Assembly (NCBI RefSeq): GCF_014653115.1
Contig: NZ_BNAD01000007.1
Coordinates: forward strand, 1 to 64,000
DNA length: 64,000 nt
DNA from: Nocardioides flavus (ex Wang et al. 2016)
Lineage (GTDB): Bacteria; Actinomycetota; Actinomycetes; Propionibacteriales; Nocardioidaceae
Direction: 5' to 3'
Positions 16,747 to 25,891 of this stretch are shown piece after piece (within the stretch, counting starts at the first letter, position 1; each line of letters starts with the position of its first letter). The notes under the pieces were generated by a model. The model worked only from the letters and a program-made list of their open reading frames with translations. It made no database searches and was not told where the DNA came from. Both the position numbers and the translations under genes were made by a program.

Positions 16747-18059
16747 TCAGGAGCGCGCGGGCAGCACCAGAAGCGTCCCGTCTTGGTGCTTCTCAATCTC
16801 GATGACGACGTCCGCGGCGGCATTCGTCTCCGCGGGGGCGAGCGCCCGCAGGCGGTACGACGCGTCGAGGAGGCTGTCGACTTGCTTACGAGTCATCACC
16901 CTGTCGATCAGCCGCTTCGGTGATCGGAGCTCGAGTGACGACAGACGCCGGAGCACGTTCTCGATGCGTGCTTCCAGTTCGTTGATCCGCTGCTGATCAG
17001 CCCGAAGGCTCTGGACGAAGTTCTCGAAGGGATTGTCTTGATCGCTCTGCCCTGCCTCTACGCCCTGCAACACGATCACCCGGCGCTTGAGGGCGATCGC
17101 GAGTGCAGCCATTTCGAGGTGTGCTCGAAACTCGCCGCCCTCCTCGCTGATGCCCGGGAACGCTGCGTCGAGTTCGGCGACATCGACGTGATCATCTTCG
17201 AGGACCGAGTCCAGCGCTGCCTCCCACTTCTTGACGCGAGTCTCTGCTCGCTGCGAGGCAGTGCTGATGGCATGTGAACCGCGGAGTCCAATCCGAGCGA
17301 TGATCCGACCTTGCCCCGGTCGAGCAACAGGGCAGTCGCCTTGTCGATGGCGTCGCGGCAGCCGTCAAGCTCACTTCGCTCGGCCCCCAACTTGTCATCG
17401 TGCAGCTTTTCCAGGAGTTCGGTGATGTTCTCGATGGCCCTTTGCCGCTCGTGGTCCGCGTACGCGCTCGCTCCAACCGCAACCGCCATCAAGACAAGAG
17501 GCGCAGCCACGGTCATTGCCGTGCCAGCGGCGGCTGTCCCGGCTGCGGCACCGACGGCGGTTCCGGTTGCCCCAGCGGAGGCTGCTTCTACGGGGACGAA
17601 GGTGGCTTTGGCCGCGATCGCGCTCTTGCCGGCGCCGGCGACCAGGTCGCCGTAGACCCCGCCGCCGACAGCCTTGGACGTCATCGGCTTCACGAGACCC
17701 TTGCCGAACTGCGATGCCACCTTGGCAGGAACATGCATCCGGTAGAGAACCTCAGTGGACTGCGTGACCTGCTGGACGGCAGGCGACTTCGAGGAGCCGG
17801 TGACGAGCCTGGAGAGCTCCTTCGCGAGCGGGCTCATGGCGTCGAGCGGGAGGCCACTCGACGCCCGATCACGCTTCGCGGGCATGGGGTGAGCCTCTAG
17901 GGTGACCAGCGGTGCGGACGCGAATGCTGCGAGCGCCGAGCGGAGTTCAGTCAGCCGTTCTGGCGTGAGCGCTCCCTCATCTGCGAAGGCGGGGAGGGTG
18001 GCGCCCTGGGTCGTGGACAGGGTCCATACGGGCACGATCGTGCCGTCAACGTTGCTCAT
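16747..18059 (-). pseudogene. Unknown ~436-residue protein, interrupted by a frameshift
   Basis: Two minus-strand frames together make one protein. The first (from ATG 18059, MSNVDGTIVPVWTLS) is sensible to about 17275, then turns into arginine/serine-rich nonsense. The second frame becomes sensible exactly there (AISTASQRAETRVKKWEAAL, then AELDAAFPGISEEGGEFRAH) and continues to the stop at 16747. The ATG at 17112 is therefore only an internal methionine. The rebuilt protein has a hydrophobic Gly/Ala-rich central region (about 160-215, ending VLMAVAVGASAYAD) that could enter a membrane, and helical coiled segments near the end (RADQQRINELEARIENVLRR). I do not recognise it. The shift could be a sequencing error, a recent mutation, or less likely programmed; no slippery run is seen. 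Confidence 0.65.
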
Positions 18060-18119
18060 TGGTCTCCTCGGTCAGGCGCCCAACACGATATCGGCCGGAG
18101 ACGACAGATGAGGCTGTCT

Positions 18120-21100
18120 TCAGGAGGCCGACGGGTGGCGAGAGGGCTTCGGTACGGGCCGCGGCCGGCGGCGTCCCCACTCGTTCTTCGCGGCGATCTC
18201 CTTGGTCCGCGCTGGCAGATCGATCGGTGGCTCGTGATCGTCGCGTCGATCGAACACTTTCGCGCGCAGCATCTGGTCCGCAGCCGCTCCGTGGCCCTGA
18301 ACCTCCATGACTTTCGCCAGATCGAGTCGGCTGACTTCGTCGTACGGCGCCGCCATGCACGCGGTCTCTGCGCTTTCGCGGGCCGCTTTCAGGTCGCCAC
18401 GTTGAAGTGCATCCAGCACGACGACGTGTGCGGTGTCGACGATGGCACTCGGGATCAAGTCTTGGAGTCGGTCCCCGTCGAGTAGCCAGTTCCACCCTTG
18501 CTCGCGGAGCTGATCGAACGGTTGCCCCTGGACCAAATGGAGCGCTTGCGCGAGGTCGGCGATCCCGTCCGCGCCTCGAGCCTGACCACGGGCGCGGAGG
18601 CGACGGAAGAGGTCGACATCCACGAGCAGGTCATCAACGTGGTAGCCGTGCCACTCGTCCGGCGGGCCGTCCCCTTGTCGCGGAATGTGCAGGCGTCCGG
18701 TTCGCGGGTCCTCGCCAAGCCAATCTCGGACGTGACCGATGTCGGTTCGAGCGCGTGGCAGACCGATGTGAAATGCGTCCGCGATGGTGCGCGAGCTTGC
18801 GCCTTCGGGGTGCAGGGCCAGGAAGGCGAGGAGCTCGGAGTAGTACGGCCTCCGCTTGACGATCTTCTCGGGCAGTTCTCCGTGGGCGGTGACTCGGACG
18901 GGGCCGAGGAGCGTGAGCTTGGGGAGTCGCGAAGCATCGTTGAGCCATTCAGCCAGGTCTTCATCGAGCGTTGGATCGAGTTCCTCGAGGCTGGTGAGGG
19001 CATCGTCCTTCGCTATCGGCGCCAGTTGGTCAACGTCCGCCGTGGTTGCCGCGCCCAGCTGCACGTACTCGTCCGCTTCACCCTTGAGCAGCGAGGCTTG
19101 CCCTGCGGGGCCCGTCGGCCTCGGCTGTGTGAACTCTTCGCGGAGTGCGCCTCCCTGATCCGTGACCCCCTGCCAACCGTCTGCGGCCCGGGAGAAGGGC
19201 GGGATGTCGACCGTCGGGGTGATCCTCGTGACGTCCACGATGGCCGAGCACATGGCGGCCTCCTCGGCGCTCAACCCTGACGCAGCAAGCGTGAGGGCCA
19301 GGTCTGGGATCGTCAGCGTTCCGTCTCTCGCCAGCTCCACGGCCGTGGCGCCCGAAAGCGCTGCGCTGTCGAAGGCGACGACGGCCGCCCCCAAACGGCA
19401 GGGCGACGCATCGATCGCTTCCCGCAACGCTGCGGCTACCTGCTCGTCCGGCGTTACGACGACCTGGAACGGGTCGGGATAGTCGATCCCGTGCTCGGCG
19501 AGGGTACGGAGATCGTCGACGAGCCCTTGGGCACCGGCGTCGCGCTCGTGCGTGCGGAGGCGGTGGGTATCCAGATCGGCCAATTCAGCTCCGAGGCCAA
19601 AGACGTCGGTTTGCACCAGGACGGACCAGGGATTCAGCGCCAGCTCAGCGCTGATGTGTCGGGCAAGGGCAACGGCAGCCTCCCGGTCACCGGTGAGCTG
19701 GATGCAGCCGAACTGCTCGAGATTCAGCAACCATTGGCGTCTGTCGGCATCCGTGCCGATGCTGACAAGCATCGGGTACGGCGGCAGGACCTCCTCGTCG
19801 TTCGTGCACTCGCGAACGGCGACGGTCCACTCGGTTCCCGCGCCGCGCCAAGGCTCGGGAAGATCGGCTGGCTCGGCGAAGTGGAGCGTCACCACGTCGT
19901 TCCGCAACGCAACCGTCTGCAGAAGCGGAAGTGGTTGATCCGCCGCTGCTGCATGCGCGGCGAGGCTGTTGAGTACGGCGTGGAGGCCCTCGATGTCGAC
20001 GGCACCTGACGCGCCGTACACCTGGACGGTCTTGTCGACGTTCACCAGTTCGGGTGGGGGTGGCGCCAACGTCTGGCCCGGTCGGCGGTAGCGCAACTGC
20101 GTCCTCCGGTGGGCCCGGACCGCCGTCAGGACTGCCCCCGCCAGCAGCCCGCTGCCCGCGATCCCGGGTAGGACCCAGGCCGGCAATGACGTGCTTTCGG
20201 ATTCGTCCTCGGCGGTCGACGACGCCTCTGCTTCGCTGGCGTGGAGGTCGTCGTGATCGCCCTCGGCCTTGGGGGCCTCGGCGGACGGGGACGGCATCGT
20301 CGTTGGGGCTTCCTCTGGGGGACCCTGCGGTTCCGATGGCGCCTCGCTCTGCGGCGGCAGCTCGACCGGCGGCTCGGGGATCGTGAGCTTCCAGCCCGGT
20401 CGGATGAGATCTGGATCGGTTAGATGCTCGCCGTCGGTTTGGATCGTCTGCCGCGAAGCGTTGTAGATCTCGGGGTATCGATCGGCGTCGCCGAGTTCCT
20501 CTGCGGCGATGTCGGAGAGGGTGTCGCCCGGCTCGACGACGACCGTGTTCTGCTGCTGCGGCTCGTCGGGAACCTGTAGGACGGTGCCCGGGGTGATGAA
20601 GTCGGGGTGCCCGTGGAGCGTCTCTGTGTTGAGCGCGACCAGTTCCGTGTAGCGGGCGCCATCGCCCAAGAGGCGGTCGGCAATGCGCCAGAGGCTGTCT
20701 CCGCGCACAACGGTGTAATCGCGGGTGCGAGCGGATTCGGCAGTCGCCGGTGCAACTGCGGGCTCGGTTTCCAAGTGAATCTCCCGATTAGGAGCCGGCT
20801 CGACAGGCGTGGTCTGGGCGACCGCGGCCGAGTGTGCGGGAGGCGCGGGCGCTGCCACCGCAATGGCGGGACCGGCGATGAAGAGCAGGGCCGCGACGCC
20901 GACAAGCCGCGCGGCGAACTCCTGAGGGAGCGCCAACCCGGGAACCGACGGCGCGGGCACTCGACGAATCTCCGCGACCACGGCGAGCGCGACCGATCCG
21001 GTCAAGACGACCCACGCGCCCCAGCCGACCGCTGCAAAGGCCGCGAATGCCAGGCTCCCGTCGTCCGGTCGGGAGAGCATGCGCTGGAGCTCGCTGAAGT

Positions 21101-21215
21101 CGGCGTCCCATGGGGCGTAGCCGATCGAGACAAGGATCGCTGGGAAGGCGACTACCAGCGCTAGGAGCGCCAGGCAGGCGGCGAACCCACGGATCCGCTG
21201 GCTCAACGTGGTCAT
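18120..21215 (-). CDS. LysM- and BTAD-domain membrane protein
   Basis: A 1031-residue protein with an unusual domain order. Three membrane spans occupy the first 125 residues. Two LysM domains follow at about 165-215 (TVVRGDSLWRIADRLLGDGA) and 225-275 (VVVEPGDTLSDIAAEELGDA), then a Pro/Glu-rich spacer, another span at about 345-370, a large cytoplasmic region, and a winged-helix plus BTAD-like helical repeat module at about 770-1010, the form found in SARP regulators. LysM domains bind peptidoglycan; BTAD modules act in transcription activation or as a scaffold. Similar proteins sit beside Tad genes in actinobacteria, and here the ATG overlaps the TGA of the TadG-like gene (ATGA). It could link wall contact to control of pilus or transfer genes; this is inference. 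Confidence 0.85.
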   Translation of the reverse strand: MTTLSQRIRGFAACLALLALVVAFPAILVSIGYAPWDADFSELQRMLSRPDDGSLAFAAFAAVGWGAWVVLTGSVALAVVAEIRRVPAPSVPGLALPQEFAARLVGVAALLFIAGPAIAVAAPAPPAHSAAVAQTTPVEPAPNREIHLETEPAVAPATAESARTRDYTVVRGDSLWRIADRLLGDGARYTELVALNTETLHGHPDFITPGTVLQVPDEPQQQNTVVVEPGDTLSDIAAEELGDADRYPEIYNASRQTIQTDGEHLTDPDLIRPGWKLTIPEPPVELPPQSEAPSEPQGPPEEAPTTMPSPSAEAPKAEGDHDDLHASEAEASSTAEDESESTSLPAWVLPGIAGSGLLAGAVLTAVRAHRRTQLRYRRPGQTLAPPPPELVNVDKTVQVYGASGAVDIEGLHAVLNSLAAHAAAADQPLPLLQTVALRNDVVTLHFAEPADLPEPWRGAGTEWTVAVRECTNDEEVLPPYPMLVSIGTDADRRQWLLNLEQFGCIQLTGDREAAVALARHISAELALNPWSVLVQTDVFGLGAELADLDTHRLRTHERDAGAQGLVDDLRTLAEHGIDYPDPFQVVVTPDEQVAAALREAIDASPCRLGAAVVAFDSAALSGATAVELARDGTLTIPDLALTLAASGLSAEEAAMCSAIVDVTRITPTVDIPPFSRAADGWQGVTDQGGALREEFTQPRPTGPAGQASLLKGEADEYVQLGAATTADVDQLAPIAKDDALTSLEELDPTLDEDLAEWLNDASRLPKLTLLGPVRVTAHGELPEKIVKRRPYYSELLAFLALHPEGASSRTIADAFHIGLPRARTDIGHVRDWLGEDPRTGRLHIPRQGDGPPDEWHGYHVDDLLVDVDLFRRLRARGQARGADGIADLAQALHLVQGQPFDQLREQGWNWLLDGDRLQDLIPSAIVDTAHVVVLDALQRGDLKAARESAETACMAAPYDEVSRLDLAKVMEVQGHGAAADQMLRAKVFDRRDDHEPPIDLPARTKEIAAKNEWGRRRPRPVPKPSRHPSAS

Positions 21216-21637
21216 TGCTCAGTACCTCCCAAACTGCGAACGACGCGAGCGCTCGCCTCGCCGGTGACGTTCAGGTCGCCGATGCCGATAGCCCCGAGGA
21301 ACGTGGGGGAGTAGGTGTCCGTCACCGTGACGGCGATGGTGTCTCCGCCGGAGACCGTGACCGTGCCGTCGACGCCTGCTTGGTCCAGGAACTCCTGCGC
21401 GGCACTGCGCGCCGCCGCAAGGTCGACGTACACCGCTCGTCCTTCGATGGCGGCGGCTGGCTGAATTCGTTGGCCGCCTGCGCGCGCGGCTTGGGCCGCG
21501 ATGTCGTGGGCACGTTGCTGGGCATGGACTTGCCCGCCGAGGTCGACGGCAAGGCCTACGAGAATGATCATCACGAAGCTCGAGGTGGCCAGCCAGATGC
21601 TGACCGAACCGCGCTCGTCACGGATTCGCCGCGTCAT
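21212..21637 (-). CDS. TadG-like pilus assembly protein
   Basis: 141 residues with the short basic start MTRRIRDERGSVSIWLATSS and one membrane span (about 15-35), then an extracytoplasmic domain. The 'DERGS' leader followed by a hydrophobic helix is the mark of pseudopilin-like Tad proteins, and the AQQRAHDIAAQAARAGGQRI segment is typical of TadG/Rv3654c-like proteins. The start at 21637 overlaps the upstream TGA (ATGA). It should sit in the membrane as a minor pilus component. Confidence 0.75.
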   Translation of the reverse strand: MTRRIRDERGSVSIWLATSSFVMIILVGLAVDLGGQVHAQQRAHDIAAQAARAGGQRIQPAAAIEGRAVYVDLAAARSAAQEFLDQAGVDGTVTVSGGDTIAVTVTDTYSPTFLGAIGIGDLNVTGEASARVVRSLGGTEQ

Positions 21638-22062
21638 GAGCGCTCTCTCCACGTGTCCAGCGGCGAGCTCACCGAAGCGGTGATGATGCGGGAGCCGGGA
21701 ACGCCCGGCACCGCCAGATCACTGAGATTCAGCCGGCACTCGACAGTCACCTGGACGCTTCCGGGGGTGCCGACGGGTACGTCGAAATCGGAGGTATCGA
21801 CGGAGACCGTCACGCTGAGGCAGTCAATGCCCTGAGCTTCGAGACTCGAGCGCGCCGCCGCCTCCGCTTCGGCGTGTGCGGCTTCGTTCGTTCGCGAGAT
21901 GGATGCTGACCTGGCGCCGTCTGCTGCGGCCGCTTCGACAGCCCCGTGGGTCATGGCCGTTCGGCCGCCGAAGATGATGAGGCCGACGAAGAGGGCGAAG
22001 GCAGGCACTCCGATGGCCGCTTCGATCGAAGCGGAGCCCCGTTCGTCCCGTCGCGACTTCAC
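21634..22062 (-). CDS. TadE-like pseudopilin (second)
   Basis: 142 residues from a GTG (22062) that overlaps the TGA of the preceding TadE gene. It begins with SRRDERGSASIEAAIGVPAF, a prepilin-type leader with the conserved glutamate after the hydrophobic start, and one membrane span. The remainder is an extracytoplasmic domain with two cysteines (DCLSVT, VECRLN) that may form a disulfide. It is expected to be a minor pilin of the Tad system. Confidence 0.78.
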   Translation of the reverse strand: MKSRRDERGSASIEAAIGVPAFALFVGLIIFGGRTAMTHGAVEAAAADGARSASISRTNEAAHAEAEAAARSSLEAQGIDCLSVTVSVDTSDFDVPVGTPGSVQVTVECRLNLSDLAVPGVPGSRIITASVSSPLDTWRERS

Positions 22063-22466
22063 GGTGCCGTCAGTCTCTCGGTCGGTAGCGAGGCGGACTG
22101 GACGATTCTGGGCGACCATCCCGGGATGACGCTGAGGCTGTGGCCGGTCACCGTCACGGTCACCGTTGTGGAGGTCCGCTCGGCGGACGCCGTCGCGTTC
22201 TCGAGTACGTCGTCGCCTCCGGCGTCGGACACAAAATTGTTGGCGGCGTCGACGCCTTCGGACCGTGTCCCCGTCTCGGCACTTGCTGCCCGTGCCCCCT
22301 CCTGCGCGGCAGCGATCGCGACCGCTCGGGCGTGGTAGAACAACGCGGCCTGCATGCCGAGGAACAGCACCGCGAAGAGAGCAGGCAGGAGGATCACGAG
22401 CTGGATCGACACCGACCCGCGCTCGTCCCTCCGCCTACTTGATGTTGCCGGCTTGAGCCGTGACAT
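22059..22466 (-). CDS. TadE-like pseudopilin (first)
   Basis: 135 residues with leader RRRDERGSVSIQLVILLPAL, a membrane span at about 20-42 and the LFYHARAVAIAAAQEGARAA segment that is conserved in TadE proteins. It overlaps the Flp-like gene by 32 bases at its start and the next TadE gene by 4 bases at its end. Minor pilin of the Tad pilus, membrane inserted with its C-terminal part outside. Confidence 0.8.
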   Translation of the reverse strand: MSRLKPATSSRRRDERGSVSIQLVILLPALFAVLFLGMQAALFYHARAVAIAAAQEGARAASAETGTRSEGVDAANNFVSDAGGDDVLENATASAERTSTTVTVTVTGHSLSVIPGWSPRIVQSASLPTERLTAP

Positions 22467-22623
22467 ATGCCTTCACCGCTGCGACCACGACCGCGACGAT
22501 GGCGATCACGGCTACGGCCCAGAGCACGTGTTCGGTCGTGACCGAGCCGCGCTCGTCTCGATGGCGCATTCGTGTGTCGAAGCCGATTCTCAGCCCGACC
22601 AGCATGGTGATCAGTCGATCCAT
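22435..22623 (-). CDS. Flp-type pilin
   Basis: A 62-residue protein: 25 basic residues, then DERGSVTTEHVLWAVAVIAI and a long hydrophobic helix ending in AYVTAQAGNIK. This is the size and layout of Flp/type IVb pilins, with cleavage expected after the glycine of RG and a conserved glutamate five residues later. It would be the major subunit of the Tad pilus. No prepilin peptidase (TadV/CpaA) is encoded in this operon, so a host enzyme would be needed. Confidence 0.75.
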   Translation of the reverse strand: MDRLITMLVGLRIGFDTRMRHRDERGSVTTEHVLWAVAVIAIVAVVVAAVKAYVTAQAGNIK

Positions 22624-22665
22624 TTCGGTTCCTTCCCGTCCGCGGTCCTTCCGTCGGGCTGGCTA

Positions 22666-23571
22666 CTAGGTGTTGCTGAACATCCGGAGCAGTGAGGGCG
22701 CCACAAGGAGCGCCATGAAGACGACTCCCAGGAGCGACCCCGGGATCGTCATGCGCTCGCCGACTGCGTTCGCCTCCGCGATCTCGTCGTTGAGCATTGC
22801 CGTGCGCATCGCAGCTGATCGAGCGCGGAGGTGGGTGTAGACGCTGGCGCCTTCCTCACCCGAGAGCCGCATGATGTCGGCGAAGTCCTCGAGTTCTGGC
22901 AGGGCCAGTTCGTCGGCAAGCGCGTTGAGCGCGTCCCACGGCGGCTGGCCCGACCACCGGGAACGGGTCAGCTCCTCCGAGAGGCGGGTGAACACCCACG
23001 AATCGCCGACGAGTGCTGCCGACTCCATGGCTTGGCGTACGCCCGAACCGTTGTTGCGTTCGAGCGCGACCAGATCGATGTACGCGCCCAGCGCTCGCGA
23101 GAACTCGAGCCGCGCTTTCCGAGCGTCGTCGATCGCGTTGTAGTTCGGCAGGAAGAACATGAAGGCCGCAAGTCCGACGGAGGCTGCGCCGCTCAGGACG
23201 ATCGGAAGCCCGAGGCCGATCACATGGAAGAAGACCGAAAGCAGCGGCGGGATCGCGAGGCCGAGCATGGCGGAGACGAGTTTGTCGCCATAGAACCGCG
23301 CCGTGGGGATCCGAAGTACGGCGAGCTCGCGTGTTGGCGTTTGTACCCACACTGACGAGGGCAGGGTCTTCAGCGCCCATGTCCCGAGTCGTTCCTTCCC
23401 ATGCGCCGGGGTCCCCGCATCGCCTGCTGCGCGGGCGGGCCGGCCAGGGCCAAGACGGGCAAGAGCGTCCGCCAAGTCGGGTTCGGCGGGAAGGAAGCGG
23501 GCTGCGAGGACCACCAGCCCGAATGCGATCAGGGCGCCGCTCAGGAGCGCCGCTTGAAGCCCGCTGGTCAT
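22666..23571 (-). CDS. tadC: TadC-like type II/IV secretion F protein
   Basis: 301 residues with the T2SSF (GspF-like) domain: membrane spans at about 5-25, 95-140 and 280-300, and the cytoplasmic helical domain with SRALGAYIDLVALERNNGSG and LEDFADIMRLSGEEGASVYT. It pairs with TadB to form the inner-membrane platform on which the pilus is assembled. The start is the ATG 23571, overlapping the TadB stop (ATGA); the longer upstream frame is only read-through. Confidence 0.85.
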   Translation of the reverse strand: MTSGLQAALLSGALIAFGLVVLAARFLPAEPDLADALARLGPGRPARAAGDAGTPAHGKERLGTWALKTLPSSVWVQTPTRELAVLRIPTARFYGDKLVSAMLGLAIPPLLSVFFHVIGLGLPIVLSGAASVGLAAFMFFLPNYNAIDDARKARLEFSRALGAYIDLVALERNNGSGVRQAMESAALVGDSWVFTRLSEELTRSRWSGQPPWDALNALADELALPELEDFADIMRLSGEEGASVYTHLRARSAAMRTAMLNDEIAEANAVGERMTIPGSLLGVVFMALLVAPSLLRMFSNT

Positions 23572-24425
23572 CGGCCACCTCCAGCCTGCGTCGGCGCGGC
23601 CGCCAAGAAGCGCGGGAGGTTGCGCCCAACGGCCATGCGCTTCATCCAAACCAGGATCGCGACGTACGCCGCGAGGAGGCTCAGCAGAATCACTTGGCCG
23701 AGCGGGCTCCGATAGGGCTCGACGTAGGTGCCGGACACCGCGAGGACTATCAGTACGCCAGCACTGATGATCGTGACCCAGCGCGCGGTGGCTCGAGGCT
23801 TGGCTCGGTCTGCTTCCACTTGGCGTCGCGCTCGGACGTCTGCTGCAACTGACTCGGCGAGCCCGTCTAGGACGCTCGCCAGTCCCGCGCCGCGACGACG
23901 TGCTCCCAGGATCAGGTTGGCGGCCACGAGGTCGCCGGTGGCGTCGTCAAGCTCGTCAGCGAACGCGCGGAGGGCATCCTCGGTGGGCCAGCGTGCTCGT
24001 AGTCGAGCGACCAGCCGCGTGACCTCGGGCGCGATGGCGGCAGGAGTCGAACGAAGGGTCGCGACGAGCGCCTGCTCCAGGCCGACGCCGACCGTCAGGA
24101 CTCCGGAGAGGGATCGAGTCCATTCCTCCATCGCCTCGAGTCGTTGGATGCGCGAATGCGCCGGACCCGCCGACAAGAGCACCGGCAGTCCGACGAACGC
24201 CAGGGGGACGAGCACGACGGCCAAGGCCCACCCCGTGATCATGACGGCGACAAGCCCGACAACGATGCCGGTCGCGAGGAGGAACTGGGTCTGCCTGGTG
24301 AGTGGCCTCAGCCGACGTCGCCGTGGCGGCCGCTCGACGACCTCGGCAGGCTGCAAACCGACGAACGTGGCGAGGATCCCGCCCACGATCAAGGCTCCGG
24401 CCAGCGCAGGGATGAGGGCGATCAC
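23568..24425 (-). CDS. tadB: TadB-like type II/IV secretion F protein
   Basis: 285 residues with spans near 5-22, 50-90 and 215-265 and the GspF-type cytoplasmic domain (LEAMEEWTRSLSGVLTVGVG, then LILGARRRGAGLASVLDGLA). It forms the platform with TadC. Its GTG start overlaps the TGA of TadA (GTGA), giving strict ATPase-platform coupling. Confidence 0.87.
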   Translation of the reverse strand: MIALIPALAGALIVGGILATFVGLQPAEVVERPPRRRRLRPLTRQTQFLLATGIVVGLVAVMITGWALAVVLVPLAFVGLPVLLSAGPAHSRIQRLEAMEEWTRSLSGVLTVGVGLEQALVATLRSTPAAIAPEVTRLVARLRARWPTEDALRAFADELDDATGDLVAANLILGARRRGAGLASVLDGLAESVAADVRARRQVEADRAKPRATARWVTIISAGVLIVLAVSGTYVEPYRSPLGQVILLSLLAAYVAILVWMKRMAVGRNLPRFLAAAPTQAGGGR

Positions 24426-25891
24426 GACGCGCGTCCCTGCTCGGAGAGGTAGCCCGCCAGATCGAAGCCGTAGTCCGCCAAAGAGCGGTACGCATCCGGC
24501 AGCACATCCGGGACGGCAGCGCCGTCGGTGTCGGGCGAGAACACGTGGGTCGTTGCGTAACCCGTCTCGCGTTCACCTGGGTCGAGGGCGATGATCTCGG
24601 CAACCCTTCGGGTGCGAATCGGCCCGTCCTGCCCAGCCGTCGTACGAAGGTCGAGATGGACGATGAGGTCGATCGTGGCGGCGAGCTTGCTGGTCGCCAG
24701 TGACTGCGTCACGTGCGGCCCAGCCTCCATGGCGCAGGTGACGAGCTTCCGGACGGCTGCGACGGCGTCGGAGGAATGCGTGGTCGAGATGGAACCGGTG
24801 CCGGACTCCATCGCCTTGATCATCGCCCAGATCTCCTTGCCTCGGACCTCGCCGACGATCTGGCGCGACAGGTTGAAGCGGAACGAGTCGACGAGCGCCT
24901 CGTCGAGGGTGAACTCGCCGGCCTGACGCCCGTCGGGTCCGCGCTCGCCGGATCCGGGCCGGGCTTCCCACGGATGGACGATCCGATGCCGATCGGGCAG
25001 TTCGTGCAGGTGCAGCTCGTACTCCGTCTCGAACGTCCCAATGGCTTCAAGCGGATCGATCTCGGCGCAGAGGGCTCGAACGAGAGTGGTCTTGCCGGCG
25101 CCCTGGCAACCCGACACGACGATGCTCCGCCGTGCCCGGACGGCCGCGGCCAGGAAGGACGCGGCGACTGGCGACAGCATCTTCCGTTCGACAAGGTCGG
25201 CCAGCGTCACCTGCATCAATCGGTGGCGCCGGATGACGACGGAAGGCCGCGGCGTGACCCAGGCCGCCGCAGCGAGTCGCGAGCCGCCGTCGAGCCGAAG
25301 GTGCAGGCGAGGTTGCGCCTCGGAGAAGCCGCGAGCATTCACTTCGCTGCGGGAGGCGAGGAAGACGAGGAAGTCGATGAGTTCTTCGTCTGAATCAGCG
25401 ACGGGTGGCCCCTCCTGAAGCGAGCCATCGACCAACTCGAGGAGGACTCGGTCGTAGCCGGTGATGATGATGTTCTCGATGCGGTCGTCGTCGACGAGCG
25501 GCTGCAGTCGGCCGAGTCGGAACAGCGAATCGAAGACAGCTCGGGCCAGGGATTCCTGGTGGGCGGGGGTCAGAGCGCCGACACCGTTGTTCACCTGTTC
25601 GGCCATCGTCGTGTCGATCAGCTCCAGGACGATGGCGCGGCCGAGTTCCTCCTGAGCCGTCTTGTCGAGGCGGCGGTCGGCCGCGACGGCCTGGCTCAGT
25701 TGGTCGGATGCCTTGGCTCGGAGTGCAGCGACGAGCTGCCAGTCGATGCCGTTGCTCAAGGCGGGGACGGACACGGGAAGCCTGGTGACGGAACCGGCGT
25801 GGCGGGCTAGTCGCGAACCGTTCTCCGCCGGCTCACTATGAGCAAAGAGGGGGAGCGACCGCGGGTCACTGCTGATTCGTCCGGTCCTCAT
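24422..25891 (-). CDS. tadA: TadA/CpaF pilus assembly ATPase
   Basis: 489 residues. The VirB11/CpaF-type ATPase has Walker A GCQGAGKTTLVRAL at about 250-263, the Asp-box region (LGRAIVLELIDTTMAEQVNN, then RIENIIITGYDRVLLE upstream), Walker B-like RQIVGEVRGKEIWAMIKAME and the His box STTHSSD. It powers extrusion of the Tad pilus from the cytoplasmic face. The start is ATG 25891, which overlaps the CpaE-like stop (ATGA). It could also serve the T4SS of the element in the VirB11 role, for which no other gene is present; this is a guess. Confidence 0.9.
   Translation of the reverse strand: MRTGRISSDPRSLPLFAHSEPAENGSRLARHAGSVTRLPVSVPALSNGIDWQLVAALRAKASDQLSQAVAADRRLDKTAQEELGRAIVLELIDTTMAEQVNNGVGALTPAHQESLARAVFDSLFRLGRLQPLVDDDRIENIIITGYDRVLLELVDGSLQEGPPVADSDEELIDFLVFLASRSEVNARGFSEAQPRLHLRLDGGSRLAAAAWVTPRPSVVIRRHRLMQVTLADLVERKMLSPVAASFLAAAVRARRSIVVSGCQGAGKTTLVRALCAEIDPLEAIGTFETEYELHLHELPDRHRIVHPWEARPGSGERGPDGRQAGEFTLDEALVDSFRFNLSRQIVGEVRGKEIWAMIKAMESGTGSISTTHSSDAVAAVRKLVTCAMEAGPHVTQSLATSKLAATIDLIVHLDLRTTAGQDGPIRTRRVAEIIALDPGERETGYATTHVFSPDTDGAAVPDVLPDAYRSLADYGFDLAGYLSEQGRAS

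Noticed and set aside
16747..17112. A separate 121-residue gene starting at 17112
   Set aside because: Coding character continues in the same frame upstream to about 17280, where it joins the preceding frame, so the ATG is internal.
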